The notes: generated by a model from the letters alone, not told the origin. Shown: positions 10,028-18,430, counted from the stretch's first letter. The stretch is DNA of 64,000 nt from Lachnospiraceae bacterium (GCA_021199655.1 JAJQHQ010000090.1:84488-148487); one strand, 5' to 3'. A program made the numbers and translations.

Positions 10028-11803
10028 ATGCAGGGAAGAACACACAACTGCGGAGAATTAAGACTTGCTGATGTCGGCGCAAAGGTGAAGCTGGTCGGCT
10101 GGTTTGAGAATCTTCGCAAAGTTAGTAAAAATCTGGGATTCCTGATTCTCAGGGATTTCTATGGGACGACACAGGTAGTGGCGGAGACAGAGGAGATCAT
10201 GGAGCAGCTGTCCGGGCTGAATTATGAGTCGACCATCTCGGTGGAAGGCGTGGTGCGCGAGCGAAGCAGCAAGAATGACAAGCTTCCGACCGGTGAGATC
10301 GAAGTGGTGCCGGAGAAGATCGAGCTGCTCGGCAGATGCCGGTATAACGAACTGCCGTTCCAGATCAATCATTCTAAAGAGGCGGATGAGAATCTCCGCC
10401 TGAAATACCGTTACCTGGATCTGCGTAATCCGGCAGTGAAAGACAAGATCGTATTGAGAAGCAAAATTGTGGCGGATCTGCGTGCGAGCATGATTGAGCA
10501 TGATTTTATGGAGATTACGACGCCGATCCTCACCTGCTCTTCACCGGAAGGAGCAAGGGATTATCTGGTGCCGTCGAGAAACCATCCGGGCAAGTTCTAC
10601 GCGCTCCCGCAGGCGCCGCAGCAGTTCAAGCAGCTTCTGATGGCGTCCGGGTTTGACCGATACTTCCAGATTGCGCCGTGCTTCCGTGATGAGGACGCGC
10701 GCGCGGACCGTTCTCCGGGCGAGTTTTATCAGCTTGACATGGAGATGGCGTTTGCGGATCAGGAGGATGTTTTTGCGGTGCTGGAGGATGTGCTTCCGCC
10801 CATCTTTTCAAAATATGGAATTTACAGTAAGGCGTCCCGGCCGCCGTTTGCGCGGATCGCATATCTGGACGCGATGGAGAAGTACGGCACGGACAAGCCG
10901 GATCTGCGTATCCATCTGGAAGTACAGGATGCGACCGCTGTACTTGGCGACTGCGGCTTCGGCCCGTTCGAGGGACAGACAGTAAAAGCAGTGGTGGCTC
11001 CGGCCTTTACCGGTACAAGAAAAGTCATCGATAAGCTGTGTGCGGACGCGGAGACGCAGAGCGGGCAGAAAGCATTCTGGTTCCGCCTGGATGAGCAGGG
11101 CGAAGTGGTCGGCGGCATCTCCAAGTTTGTAAAAGAGAAGAAGGATGCGGTCATTGAAGCTCTTGGCCTTAAACCGGGAGATTTTGTAGCGCTGTGCGCC
11201 GGCAGCCTGAAAGCTGCTCAGAAAGGCGCGGGAGTGCTGCTGAAGATGATCGGTACACGCTTTGACGGCTATATGGATAAGGAAAGCTACGAATTCTGCT
11301 GGATCGTTGATTTCCCGATGTATGAGATCGGCGAGGAATCCGGCGAGCTGGAATTCTGCCATAATCCGTTCTCCATGCCGCAGGGCGGACTTGCTGCGCT
11401 TGAAGAGGCTGCAAAGAGTCAGGAGAAAGCTTTGGAGATACTGGCTTACCAGTACGACCTGGTCTGCAACGGCGTGGAGCTTTCCTCCGGTGCGGTGCGG
11501 AACCACGATCCGGAGATCATGGTCAAAGCGTTCAATATCGTAGGGCTTGGGGAGGAGGACGTAAAAGCGAAGTTCCCTGCCATGTACAACGCGTTCTGCT
11601 ATGGAGCGCCGCCTCATGCTGGTATCGCTCCCGGCGTTGACCGTATGGTGATGCTGATCGCGGGTGAGGAGAGTATCCGAGAGATCATTCCGTTCCCGAT
11701 GAACAAAAATGCGCAGGATGTGATGATGGGCGCACCGGCAGAGGTTGAGGAGAAGCAGCTGCGCGACGTGCATATCCAGATTGTAAAAGAAGAAAAGAAG
11801 TAA
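10028..11803 (+). CDS. aspS: Aspartate--tRNA ligase, bacterial type
   Basis: 591 aa class II synthetase charging tRNA-Asp. It has an N-terminal OB-fold anticodon domain (residues 1-100), motif 2 as FRDEDARADRSPGEFYQLD, the bacterial GAD insertion (about 280-410), and motif 3 as PGVDRMVMLIAG near the C-terminus. The length is normal for the bacterial enzyme. A GGAGTGAG site precedes the ATG. A second, archaeal-type AspRS lies at 35418 beside gatCAB, so this one is probably the discriminating enzyme. It ends at a bidirectional terminator. Confidence 0.96.
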   Translation: MQGRTHNCGELRLADVGAKVKLVGWFENLRKVSKNLGFLILRDFYGTTQVVAETEEIMEQLSGLNYESTISVEGVVRERSSKNDKLPTGEIEVVPEKIELLGRCRYNELPFQINHSKEADENLRLKYRYLDLRNPAVKDKIVLRSKIVADLRASMIEHDFMEITTPILTCSSPEGARDYLVPSRNHPGKFYALPQAPQQFKQLLMASGFDRYFQIAPCFRDEDARADRSPGEFYQLDMEMAFADQEDVFAVLEDVLPPIFSKYGIYSKASRPPFARIAYLDAMEKYGTDKPDLRIHLEVQDATAVLGDCGFGPFEGQTVKAVVAPAFTGTRKVIDKLCADAETQSGQKAFWFRLDEQGEVVGGISKFVKEKKDAVIEALGLKPGDFVALCAGSLKAAQKGAGVLLKMIGTRFDGYMDKESYEFCWIVDFPMYEIGEESGELEFCHNPFSMPQGGLAALEEAAKSQEKALEILAYQYDLVCNGVELSSGAVRNHDPEIMVKAFNIVGLGEEDVKAKFPAMYNAFCYGAPPHAGIAPGVDRMVMLIAGEESIREIIPFPMNKNAQDVMMGAPAEVEEKQLRDVHIQIVKEEKK

Positions 11804-11821
11804 CTGAAAAGAGATAAAAAC

Positions 11822-11868
11822 GCCGTATACGATCGGACCTTAACCTTGACCGTATACGGCACTTTTTT
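11822..11868. terminator. Bidirectional intrinsic terminator
   Basis: A 10-bp stem GCCGTATACG/CGTATACGGC is followed by a T-run on the plus strand; an A-run on the other side would give a T-run on the minus strand. It separates convergent aspS and the MotB-like gene. Confidence 0.88.
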
Positions 11869-12937
11869 ATTCAATGTCTGCCGTCGCAGTGTCGGCCTCC
11901 GAACCTGATTCCGTGTCGGCCTCAGCCTCAGTTTCCGCCGTAGTTGTGTTCAGGATTTCACTCAGCTCATTGATCATATCCTCATCCTTCAGACTGAATT
12001 TGATCTCCACACGCCGGGAAGCATCCGCATCGATGGAGCCGTCCTCCGCGTAGACCGGGTCCGCCCAGGAATGTCCGTTGACGGACAGCTTTTCCTCCAG
12101 AAGCTCCAGTTCGGAGGAGGAGATGGTGCCAAGCTCGAGCAGATACGATGCGACTGCAAACGCTCTGGACTGCGAGAGCTGAAGATTGGAGAAATAAGTA
12201 CCGGATGTATCGGTGTAGCCGTCAATCCGGATCTCCGCGAGGTAGTCAAAATACTCGTCAGAGAGAAGCACGGAACAGTAGACCGGCAGGATCTGGGCAA
12301 GGAGCGCCTGACCTTCCTCTGTCAGCGAGTATTCGTTGAAACCGAACAGCACGCTGGAGTCAAGAAGGATAGAACCGTCAGTTTCGTCTATGGTCACAGA
12401 CAGGTTCTGCGCGTCGAATTCCTGCTTCAGATCTGCGATCAGATCCGCTTTCACACCGATGATCTGCTCGATCTTCTGCTGCTGTTCCTCGAGCGTGGCC
12501 TGCTGGGAAGCAACGAGGGCGGCCTGCTCATCCAGTGCCTCCTGCTGGGAGGCAACCAGAGCTTCCTGATCGGCAAGCTCCGATTCCTGCTGGGCAAGCA
12601 GCGCACTCTGTGCATCCAGACTTTCCTGCTGGGAAGTGACCAGCGCGCTCTGCTCATCCAGATCTGCCTGCTGGGCGGCAAGCAGAGCAGCCTGCTCGTC
12701 CAGTTCCGATTCCTGCTCATTCAAAAGGGCCTGCTGCTCGTCCAGCTGAGACTGCATCAGGCTGGTAGTCTGCTGATGTGCGGATTCTTCCTCCAGACGC
12801 TCCTGATAATTTTTCTGCGCCTGCATGAAAGAAATGCACATGACCAGCACAAACAGAAGCAGAAGCCCTGCCATCAAATCAGAATAGGAACGCCAGACAT
12901 TGTGTCCCTTATATGTTTTCTTATGTTTGGTCCGCAT
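11867..12937 (-). CDS. MotB/OmpA-like stator protein (ZorB-like)
   Basis: About 356 aa. A short basic N-terminus is followed by one membrane helix with the stator-type motif YSDLMAGLLLLFVLV, whose Asp would be the ion-binding residue. Then comes a Gln/Glu/Leu-rich coiled coil of 14-residue repeats (LDEQ-x-ALL-x-x-QQ, about residues 65-160). A C-terminal OmpA-family peptidoglycan-binding domain has IDGYTDTSG and SQSRAFAVASYL. The acidic tail is variable. I prefer the ATG at 12937, preceded by AAGGGGTGA; a GTG at 12946 overlaps the upstream stop. It is paired with the MotA-like gene, so the two should form a proton or sodium driven membrane complex. No ZorC, ZorD or flagellar genes are nearby. 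Confidence 0.85.
   Translation of the reverse strand: MRTKHKKTYKGHNVWRSYSDLMAGLLLLFVLVMCISFMQAQKNYQERLEEESAHQQTTSLMQSQLDEQQALLNEQESELDEQAALLAAQQADLDEQSALVTSQQESLDAQSALLAQQESELADQEALVASQQEALDEQAALVASQQATLEEQQQKIEQIIGVKADLIADLKQEFDAQNLSVTIDETDGSILLDSSVLFGFNEYSLTEEGQALLAQILPVYCSVLLSDEYFDYLAEIRIDGYTDTSGTYFSNLQLSQSRAFAVASYLLELGTISSSELELLEEKLSVNGHSWADPVYAEDGSIDADASRRVEIKFSLKDEDMINELSEILNTTTAETEAEADTESGSEADTATADIE
12490..12745. repeat. In-frame tandem 42-bp repeats in the stator gene
   Basis: About six imperfect copies of a 42-bp unit encode LDEQ-x-ALL-type 14-residue (two-heptad) repeats. Copy-number change by recombination would alter coiled-coil length in two-heptad steps without breaking the frame. 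Confidence 0.75.
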
Positions 12938-12942
12938 GGATG

Positions 12943-14397
12943 TCACCCCTTATTCTTTCTGCGGAACAGAACCGGCTGGGCGGCAAGCTTTTCCAGATGA
13001 TCCAGCTTCTTTGTTATTTCATCCAGCATTTGTTCTGTCTTCTCCTGTTCAGAAGAGAGAGCGGTATCGGCAGCCTGACGCCTGCGGATGTCTTCCAGCT
13101 GCGCTGAAAGAGCAGCGAGTTCATCCAGAATTTCAGTGTTTGACTGCACCGGCCCCATCTTCGCGATCTCGTCCGTATAGCCCTGCAGCTTTTGGTTGTT
13201 CGCCTCCCAGACATCAGAGAAATTCTCAATCGTCTGATACATGAAGCGGATGTATTCCTGATAGGTAGCGGTCTGTTCTTCATTGATGCGGAACGCGTCC
13301 TTCTGTGCCTGAGTCAGTTTGCCAAGTGTCTGCTCATTGTACTGCTCGGATTTTTCTACCTGACTCTGCAGGTCACCGAACATTTTCTGCAGGCGGGACA
13401 TCGAACGGTCCATAAAGTCGGTATAAGCGGACTGGGTTCGTTCAAGCTGCTTCGCCGACTGATTGAGCTTATGGAACGAATCGTCCATGTCGGTATGGAT
13501 ATCGGAAATGATCGCGTCGCAGATCTTTGAGACCGAGTCTGCCTGACTCTGCGAGAACGTATCCACAATCTGCCGAATGGAGTCGGTCATCTGCAAAAAG
13601 GCCGGTGTGATGGTCGCTTCAAAGCTTTTGGCCATCTGCTCCGCGACAATCCGGGTCATCTCATCTGTTATCTCTTCATGACTCTTCGTCTGTTCCATCA
13701 GCCGCGACGCAGCATCCACTTCCCGACTGGGACGTACGTACAGATAGAATGTATCCATAAAATCGTCGAGATGATCCGACATATCGGAAAGTTCACTGCG
13801 CAGGTTGAATGAAAACGGCAGAGAGAGCGCAAGACCGTAAATGGACGTGACAAACGCGACCTTGATACCGTCGATCAGCGGTGATACGGAATCTGCCATC
13901 TGCTCATAGCCGGACGGATCAAAGCTCCGAAGGCCAAGCACCAGGCCGATAAATGTGCCGAGGATACCAAGGCTTGCCAGAATATCCGGAATCAGTTCAA
14001 GAAGAGACCGATGGATATAGGTTTCAATCGAATCTTCATTGATGAAATCCGCGAGATCACAGGAACCGTCCGGATGCTTTTCGGACATTTCGCAATACTG
14101 GGAATAACAGTCGTCCAGGAAACGTTCTCCGAAAAACCCTTTCTGCGGAGGCTGCCTGTCGTCAGCACCGGAAACGCGGATTGTTTCGGCGGCTTTCGAA
14201 AGAGCTTTGCTGATTCGCATCAGACGCAGCATTCCTGTGAACAGAGAAGCCAGGATCGCGATCAGCATCACGGCCAGGAACCCGAGATTGACTGCGAGCG
14301 AAGTGATCTCCACATCACGGCTGATATAGGTGATGAATACGCAGACACCGACAGCAAGGACAGCCGTCAGAACAGAAATAAATCTTCTAATGTACAA
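12943..14397 (-). CDS. MotA/TolQ/ExbB-family channel with long coiled-coil tail (ZorA-like)
   Basis: About 484 aa. Two N-terminal membrane helices are followed by a cytoplasmic loop and then the conserved MotA/ExbB helix pair LIPDILASLGILGTFIGLVLGL and GIKVAFVTSIYGLALSLPFS. A cytoplasmic tail of about 260 aa rich in coiled coil follows, much longer than in flagellar MotA and reminiscent of ZorA. The start is a TTG at 14397 preceded by GGGGAGGGG at good spacing; the upstream in-frame reading has no such site. It precedes the MotB-like gene and the two are translationally coupled. Function unknown; a ZorAB-type motor without its nuclease partners is the best structural description. Confidence 0.85.
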   Translation of the reverse strand: MYIRRFISVLTAVLAVGVCVFITYISRDVEITSLAVNLGFLAVMLIAILASLFTGMLRLMRISKALSKAAETIRVSGADDRQPPQKGFFGERFLDDCYSQYCEMSEKHPDGSCDLADFINEDSIETYIHRSLLELIPDILASLGILGTFIGLVLGLRSFDPSGYEQMADSVSPLIDGIKVAFVTSIYGLALSLPFSFNLRSELSDMSDHLDDFMDTFYLYVRPSREVDAASRLMEQTKSHEEITDEMTRIVAEQMAKSFEATITPAFLQMTDSIRQIVDTFSQSQADSVSKICDAIISDIHTDMDDSFHKLNQSAKQLERTQSAYTDFMDRSMSRLQKMFGDLQSQVEKSEQYNEQTLGKLTQAQKDAFRINEEQTATYQEYIRFMYQTIENFSDVWEANNQKLQGYTDEIAKMGPVQSNTEILDELAALSAQLEDIRRRQAADTALSSEQEKTEQMLDEITKKLDHLEKLAAQPVLFRRKNKG

Positions 14398-14528
14398 ATA
14401 AATCCCCTCCCCCTTATTTGCTTTGTTCTCCCGGGTCCTGCACGCCCCGGGATGCCTGTAACAGATAAAAAGAGTATAATGAAAATTAACAAAAATGTAA
14501 AGCAATGGGAAGAAACCTTAAGAAAAAA

Positions 14529-14754
14529 GTAACTATTCAGAACAGCAGGCCACAGACCGCCTTCTTCGAAGGCTATATGCCGCCTGCGCGTCATATGTCT
14601 GAGGCTTAATGGGCGTCTACGCTACCGCTTCGGTCGGTGCTAAACGCGTGCCACTGGCACGCAGCACCCGCCCATCCCGAAATGAAAATACAGCCTTTAG
14701 CAGGTGAATCTGCACAGTCTGTCTTTTCATTTCGATGCTGTTCTGAACTGTTAC
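14529..14754. repeat. Long nested-hairpin element with 19-bp terminal inverted repeats
   Basis: Termini GTAACTATTCAGAACAGCA and TGCTGTTCTGAACTGTTAC are inverted repeats with 2 mismatches. Inside are GGCCACAGAC pairing with GTCTGAGGCT, the hairpin GCCTTC-TTC-GAAGGC, TGGGCG/CGCCCA enclosing GGTGCT/AGCACC and GCGTGCC-ACT-GGCACGC, and GAAATGAAAA/TTTTCATTTC. A second copy starts near 16703. It fills the gap upstream of the ACT gene, is noncoding, and carries no transposase. Confidence 0.85.
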
Positions 14755-14866
14755 TGAAAAAAATACAGAATACAACAGCACAGCGGGTCTTGCAGATGAG
14801 AAGAACAGCGTGTATAATCAGAACGCGGCTGTATTGGCCTGCACAAAAGAAGGGAGAGATGAGGCA

Positions 14867-15268
14867 ATGATCAGACAGATTGTGGCTTTTGTAGAGAACA
14901 GAAAGGGTGTTGTAAGGCAGATGACGTCTGTACTGCGTAAGGAAAAAGTCGGTATCTGCGGACTTTCTACCGTAGATTCCCCGGAATTCGGCATTGTCCG
15001 GATGATCGTGGACGAGCCAGACCGGGCATTGTCCGGTCTGGCAAAAGCCGGTTTTGTTGCGAAGGATTGTGAAGTGATAGCGGTACAGATGGGCGCGAGC
15101 GATGATATGGAGCCGCTTCTGCAGGCAATCGAGGATGGAAATGTCAATATCAATTATTTCTATTCCTCTTTTGGAAGTGATGCTAAAACGCCGGTACTGA
15201 TTCTGAACACCGCCGACATGGATGAGACGGAGGCATTGCTTACAAGCCGCGGATTTATATGTCTGTGA
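14867..15268 (+). CDS. Tandem ACT-domain protein
   Basis: 133 aa made of two ACT-like halves. The first begins IRQIVAFVENRKGVVRQMTSVL and the second NINYFYSSF...PVLILNTADMDETEALL. ACT domains bind amino acids and related small ligands, and stand-alone two-ACT proteins of this size occur widely in Clostridia with no settled role. The ATG at 14867 follows purine-rich GGGAGAGATGAGG. A longer in-frame reading from 14810 is not supported by a ribosome site. The gene is isolated between two palindromic elements. Confidence 0.8.
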   Translation: MIRQIVAFVENRKGVVRQMTSVLRKEKVGICGLSTVDSPEFGIVRMIVDEPDRALSGLAKAGFVAKDCEVIAVQMGASDDMEPLLQAIEDGNVNINYFYSSFGSDAKTPVLILNTADMDETEALLTSRGFICL

Positions 15269-15286
15269 CCATAGAACTGTTTACAG

Positions 15287-15370
15287 GTAATGATTCAGGA
15301 CAGTACCTTGCATCTGCTGCGAGGTGCGTATGAAAGCTTATAGCGTAACCGTGAAGGGACGGAACAGTTG
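15287..15370. repeat. Composite palindromic element, reverse orientation
   Basis: The order is GTAATGATTCAGGACAG, a decayed hairpin (GTACCTTGCA with TGCGAGGTGC), CGTATGAAA, then a degenerate 26-nt version of the core (GTAACCGTGAAGG... to AACAGTTG). This is the reverse complement of the layout at 9708 and 44665 with the long stem deleted. It ends 15 bp before the next start codon. Confidence 0.65.
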
Positions 15371-15385
15371 TGGGAGAAGGGGATT

Positions 15386-16702
15386 ATGACAGCACGAAAG
15401 ATAAGGATCGTTTTTGCCGTTCTGATGGGGGCAGGTGCTGCTTTGGGGGCAGGCGGATGCTCCAGAAGCGTGATCAATTATCAGATTGCCGAGAGCATCG
15501 GAACAGTCGGAGAATATGAGAACAATGCTCCGGTAGAGACGCCGAAGATGCAGGCGGAACGCGAGCTGGAGGAGGCCGAGGCAGACCTGGAAGCGGAGCG
15601 GACCGCTGTTTTGGAGGAAGCGGCGGATCTGGCTGCCGGATACTGGTATGATGAGGCAATCACGCTGCTTCAGGAAAGCAGCCTGCTTTCTGAGGATGAG
15701 AGGGCCTCGGCTGCGATAGAGGAGTATGAGACGGCGAAGAATTCTCTGGTGGTGTATGATGGGGAAGTTCTTCATCTCAACTTTCCGAATCTGATCGCGG
15801 ATACCGCTCTTGCGATCGACGGCGACAGCTATGCGACGACCTACAGTCAGAATCTGATCACGCTGGAGGAGTTTGAGGGAATCCTGACCCAGCTTTATGA
15901 GAATGATTACATCCTGATCGACATTCATTCGCTGGCGGATGAGACGGATGACGGGTTTGGCGACATTACGCTTAACGCTGCTTCGGTGATGCTGCCCGAA
16001 GGGAAAAAACCGCTTATTATTTCCGTGGAGAACCTGAATTATGCGAACGTGCGCAGCGGAGACGGAATCGCTACGAGGCTGCTGCTGGACGATGAAGGGA
16101 AAGTGGCTGCCACTTATGTCGATTCCAACGGCGTGACGCAGACAGGCGCATATGACACGGTTCCTGCACTGGAGCAGTTTATTGAGGAACATCCGGACTT
16201 TTCCTGGCAGGGCGCCCGCGGCATCATCGGCCTGTCCGGCAAATACGGTGCATTTGGTTATGAAGTGGAAGAAGACAGCGATGTGAACTGGGAGAGCAAT
16301 GCGGACACCGTGAAACAGATTGCCGCAAAGCTTACTGAGGATGGCTGGACCTTCGCGACACAGGGCTACAGCTATACCTATATGAAGGATCTGTCCTATG
16401 ACAGTCTGACAGAGGATATCATCAAATGGGAAGATGCGATCGGCAGTCTGGTCGGAGACTGCGATACACTGATCTACCCCTATGGATCGGAAGTAGAATA
16501 TATCTCGGATGAGTCTGTTTATCTGACCGGCTCCGGCTACATCTATCTGGTCGGACTGTGGGCATCGGATGATTATCTTGCTGTCAACGAGACCTACCTG
16601 CGCCAGACCAGACGCTCGATCACGGGCTACCTGCTGGAAAATTATCCGGAATATTATGCATCATTTTTCACAGTTTCGGAGATCATAGATGATGTAAGGT
16701 GA
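15386..16702 (+). CDS. Lipoprotein with degenerate polysaccharide-deacetylase (NodB-like) fold
   Basis: About 438 aa. A signal peptide ends in a lipobox with Cys (LGAGGC), so the product is probably anchored outside the membrane. An acidic Glu/Ala-rich helix follows (about residues 45-85). The rest recalls NodB-type deacetylases in order: ALAIDGD where TFDDG is expected, QGYSYTYMKDLS where the HxxxH metal motif is expected, and IYPYG. The metal-binding histidines are absent, so the deacetylase reaction is unlikely and the fold may serve binding. The ATG at 15386 is preceded by GGGAGAAGGGG. The assignment is by motif order only. Confidence 0.6.
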   Translation: MTARKIRIVFAVLMGAGAALGAGGCSRSVINYQIAESIGTVGEYENNAPVETPKMQAERELEEAEADLEAERTAVLEEAADLAAGYWYDEAITLLQESSLLSEDERASAAIEEYETAKNSLVVYDGEVLHLNFPNLIADTALAIDGDSYATTYSQNLITLEEFEGILTQLYENDYILIDIHSLADETDDGFGDITLNAASVMLPEGKKPLIISVENLNYANVRSGDGIATRLLLDDEGKVAATYVDSNGVTQTGAYDTVPALEQFIEEHPDFSWQGARGIIGLSGKYGAFGYEVEEDSDVNWESNADTVKQIAAKLTEDGWTFATQGYSYTYMKDLSYDSLTEDIIKWEDAIGSLVGDCDTLIYPYGSEVEYISDESVYLTGSGYIYLVGLWASDDYLAVNETYLRQTRRSITGYLLENYPEYYASFFTVSEIIDDVR

Positions 16703-16969
16703 GAACAGCAGGCCGCAGACCGCAGGTATACTTCTGAACAGCAGGCCGCAGACATACTTCCGGACAGCAGGCCGCAGACCGCCTGCTTAGCAGGCTATAT
16801 GCCGCTTACGCGTCATTTGTCTGTGGCTTTATGGGCGTCTACGCTACCGCTTCGGTCGGTGCTAAACGCGTGCCACTGGCACGCAGCACCCGCCCATCCA
16901 AAAATGAAAATACAGTCTTTGGCAGATAAATCTGCCTAGCCTGTCTTTTCATTTTGCTGCTGTTCGGAA
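16703..16969. repeat. Second copy of the long nested-hairpin element, with duplicated 5' end
   Basis: The main element spans 16758-16969 and matches 14529-14754, including about 65 bp of identical central module (around 16838-16890). Three tandem partial copies of the 5' end (ACAGCAGGCCGCAGAC) lie at 16703-16780. Paired changes preserve stems: hairpin GCCTGC-TTA-GCAGGC versus GCCTTC-TTC-GAAGGC, termini TTCCGG.../...CGGAA versus TTCAGA.../...CTGAA, and A-T versus G-C closing the ATGAAAA stem. It begins at the stop codon of the upstream lipoprotein gene. Confidence 0.85.
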
Positions 16970-16994
16970 TTATTGAAAAATACTATGATAACTC

Positions 16995-17023
16995 TTGCTA
17001 TTTTTTGGGCTTAGTGGTATGAT
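16995..17023 (+). promoter_or_regulatory. Candidate promoter for the SH3 lipoprotein gene
   Basis: TTGCTA and TATGAT with a 17-bp spacer, about 130 bp before the start codon. The palindromic core at 17085 lies in the resulting leader. Confidence 0.5.
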
Positions 17024-17084
17024 TCATAACATATGCGGACTTCTTTTGTGATTTTACGGGAGCGCAGAAAAAAGAAGTCCGAAG

Positions 17085-17111
17085 GTAACTGTGAAGATAC
17101 TGAACAGTTAC
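17085..17111. repeat. Isolated copy of the dispersed palindromic core
   Basis: Perfect 8-bp arms GTAACTGT and ACAGTTAC with an 11-nt spacer GAAGATACTGA, one change from the copy at 41945. It sits 45 bp before the SH3 lipoprotein start. Confidence 0.85.
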
Positions 17112-17155
17112 GCCGGAAGAGGAATGAGTATAAGTTTTAATGGAGGGAACATTTT

Positions 17156-18001
17156 ATGATGAACAAGAGCAAAAGATGGCTGTTGGCGTTGTTGCTGTGC
17201 GCTGCTGTAGTATTCGCGGCGACAGGATGCGATCAGCTGAAGAAAGAAACTGAGACAGAGACAGAGAGCGAGACAGAGACAGAGAGCGAGACAGAAACAG
17301 AGACAGAGACCGAGACAGAAACAGAGACGGAGACCGAGACCGAGACAGAGACAGAAACGGAGACCGAGCCGCAGACGTTCACTCTGGATACCACGGTGGA
17401 CGAGGAGAATGCGTCGCTGACCCAGTATGATACGATTCGTGTGATGTATGCGCTTGACGATCTGAATGTGCGTACAGAGCCGGGGACAAGTGATACATCC
17501 GAGATATTTACCAGCTATGCGAGCGGAGATCAGATCAATGTGGTCGGTGAGACGACGAACTGGTACATGGTTTCGATTGATGGATATGAATCCAACGGAT
17601 ATGTATATAAGGAGTATGTCGGCACTTCAGATGAGCTGAATGGTACGGATTCGACCGATACGGGTACAACGGCTTCTGATACAACTGATACGGATACAAC
17701 CGGTACGGATACGACGGCTGCAGATACTTCGGCAACCAGTACAACATCCACGGATTCTGTTTCTGTAGATGCATCCTCAACCGATGTAGAGTATGGTGTT
17801 GAGACCTATGCGGAAGTGTTTACGGTTGTAGCGACTGCGGGTGCCAATATGCGTTCGGAACCGTCGCAGGACGGCGAGATCATTGGTACGATTGCCTCAG
17901 GAACGCAGGTGACTGCGGTAGGCTATACAGATCGCTGGTACAAGATCAGCTACAACGGTACGGTGGGTTATGTGAATAAGAACCTGTTCAGCGCAGAGTA
18001 A
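17156..18001 (+). CDS. SH3-domain lipoprotein with Glu-Thr repeat linker
   Basis: 281 aa. The signal peptide MMNKSKRWLLALLLCAAVV ends at the lipobox AATGC. A linker of about 45 residues of alternating Thr/Ser-Glu follows, encoded by repeated GAGACA/GAGACC units near 17250-17370. Two bacterial SH3 (SH3b) domains lie at about residues 95-150 (LNVRTEPG) and 220-281 (ANMRSEPS), separated by a Thr/Ser/Asp-rich linker. SH3b domains usually bind cell-wall peptides, so the product is probably a wall-associated surface lipoprotein. The acidic linker should be extended, and its DNA repeat may vary in length. TGGAGGG precedes the ATG, and a strong terminator follows. Confidence 0.85.
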   Translation: MMNKSKRWLLALLLCAAVVFAATGCDQLKKETETETESETETESETETETETETETETETETETETETETEPQTFTLDTTVDEENASLTQYDTIRVMYALDDLNVRTEPGTSDTSEIFTSYASGDQINVVGETTNWYMVSIDGYESNGYVYKEYVGTSDELNGTDSTDTGTTASDTTDTDTTGTDTTAADTSATSTTSTDSVSVDASSTDVEYGVETYAEVFTVVATAGANMRSEPSQDGEIIGTIASGTQVTAVGYTDRWYKISYNGTVGYVNKNLFSAE

Positions 18002-18030
18002 TTTCTATTTTTGTCTGATGTAAAAAGAGA

Positions 18031-18068
18031 AGTCCCGGTCCGGTTTCGTGACGACCCGGGACTTTTTT
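18031..18068 (+). terminator. Intrinsic terminator
   Basis: AGTCCCGG pairs with CCGGGACT, followed by TTTTTT. It ends the SH3 lipoprotein transcript. Confidence 0.9.
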
Positions 18069-18069
18069 G

Positions 18070-18171
18070 ATGCGCACGGCCGCGAAAGGAAGTTAGTGGC
18101 TTTGCCACTCGCGGCCGGCGCGGGCGAGTAAGAGCCGTCAAGCCGCCTCCTACTCGATCGCAGGGGCGCAT
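18070..18171. other. Three-way-junction-like structured segment
   Basis: An outer stem ATGCGC/GCGCAT encloses two arms. One arm is GGCCGCGA/TCGCGGCC with an inner hairpin GTGGC-TTT-GCCAC; the other is CGAGTA/TACTCG. No protein-coding signal is seen, and it is single-copy in this window. It could be an RNA or a DNA structure; identity unknown. Confidence 0.5.
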
Positions 18172-18210
18172 ATGGAAGTTTTCCAGCCTGATTTTTGCTG
18201 TTGCTCTGAT

Positions 18211-18248
18211 TCCGGAACAGCAGGCCACAGACCGCTTCCTGTTCTGGA
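18211..18248. repeat. Miniature copy of the nested-hairpin element
   Basis: TCCGGAACAG and CTGTTCTGGA form a near-perfect stem around CAGGCCACAGACCGC, which is the 5' sequence of the long elements at 14529 and 16703. The interior is deleted. Confidence 0.6.
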
Positions 18249-18325
18249 CTTGTTACACAAAAATATCACATTTCAGTCACAGACACAACGCATGACTGCG
18301 GTATCGTTCAGGTTATGTGTTTGAA

Positions 18326-18367
18326 ATTGTACGGAGAATGTCCTCGATTGTACGGAGAATGTCCTCG
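18326..18367. repeat. Tandem 21-bp duplication
   Basis: Two exact head-to-tail copies of a 21-bp unit beginning ATTGTACGGAGAATG lie about 65 bp before the serine hydrolase start. They may be a duplicated operator or a simple slippage product. Confidence 0.7.
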
Positions 18368-18430
18368 ATTCGCAGAATCGGATCGGGAAAGGATACGGAC
18401 AAGGTCTGTGAATGGAAGGAAAGAAATTTT

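Noticed and set aside
12490-12745. Regular 42-bp repeats considered as a CRISPR array
   Set aside because: The units are contiguous and in frame, with no unique spacers.
12071-13000. Long plus-strand open frame opposite the MotB-like gene
   Set aside because: Its Leu-rich repeats mirror the LDEQ coiled-coil codons; the minus-strand protein has a clear membrane helix and OmpA domain.
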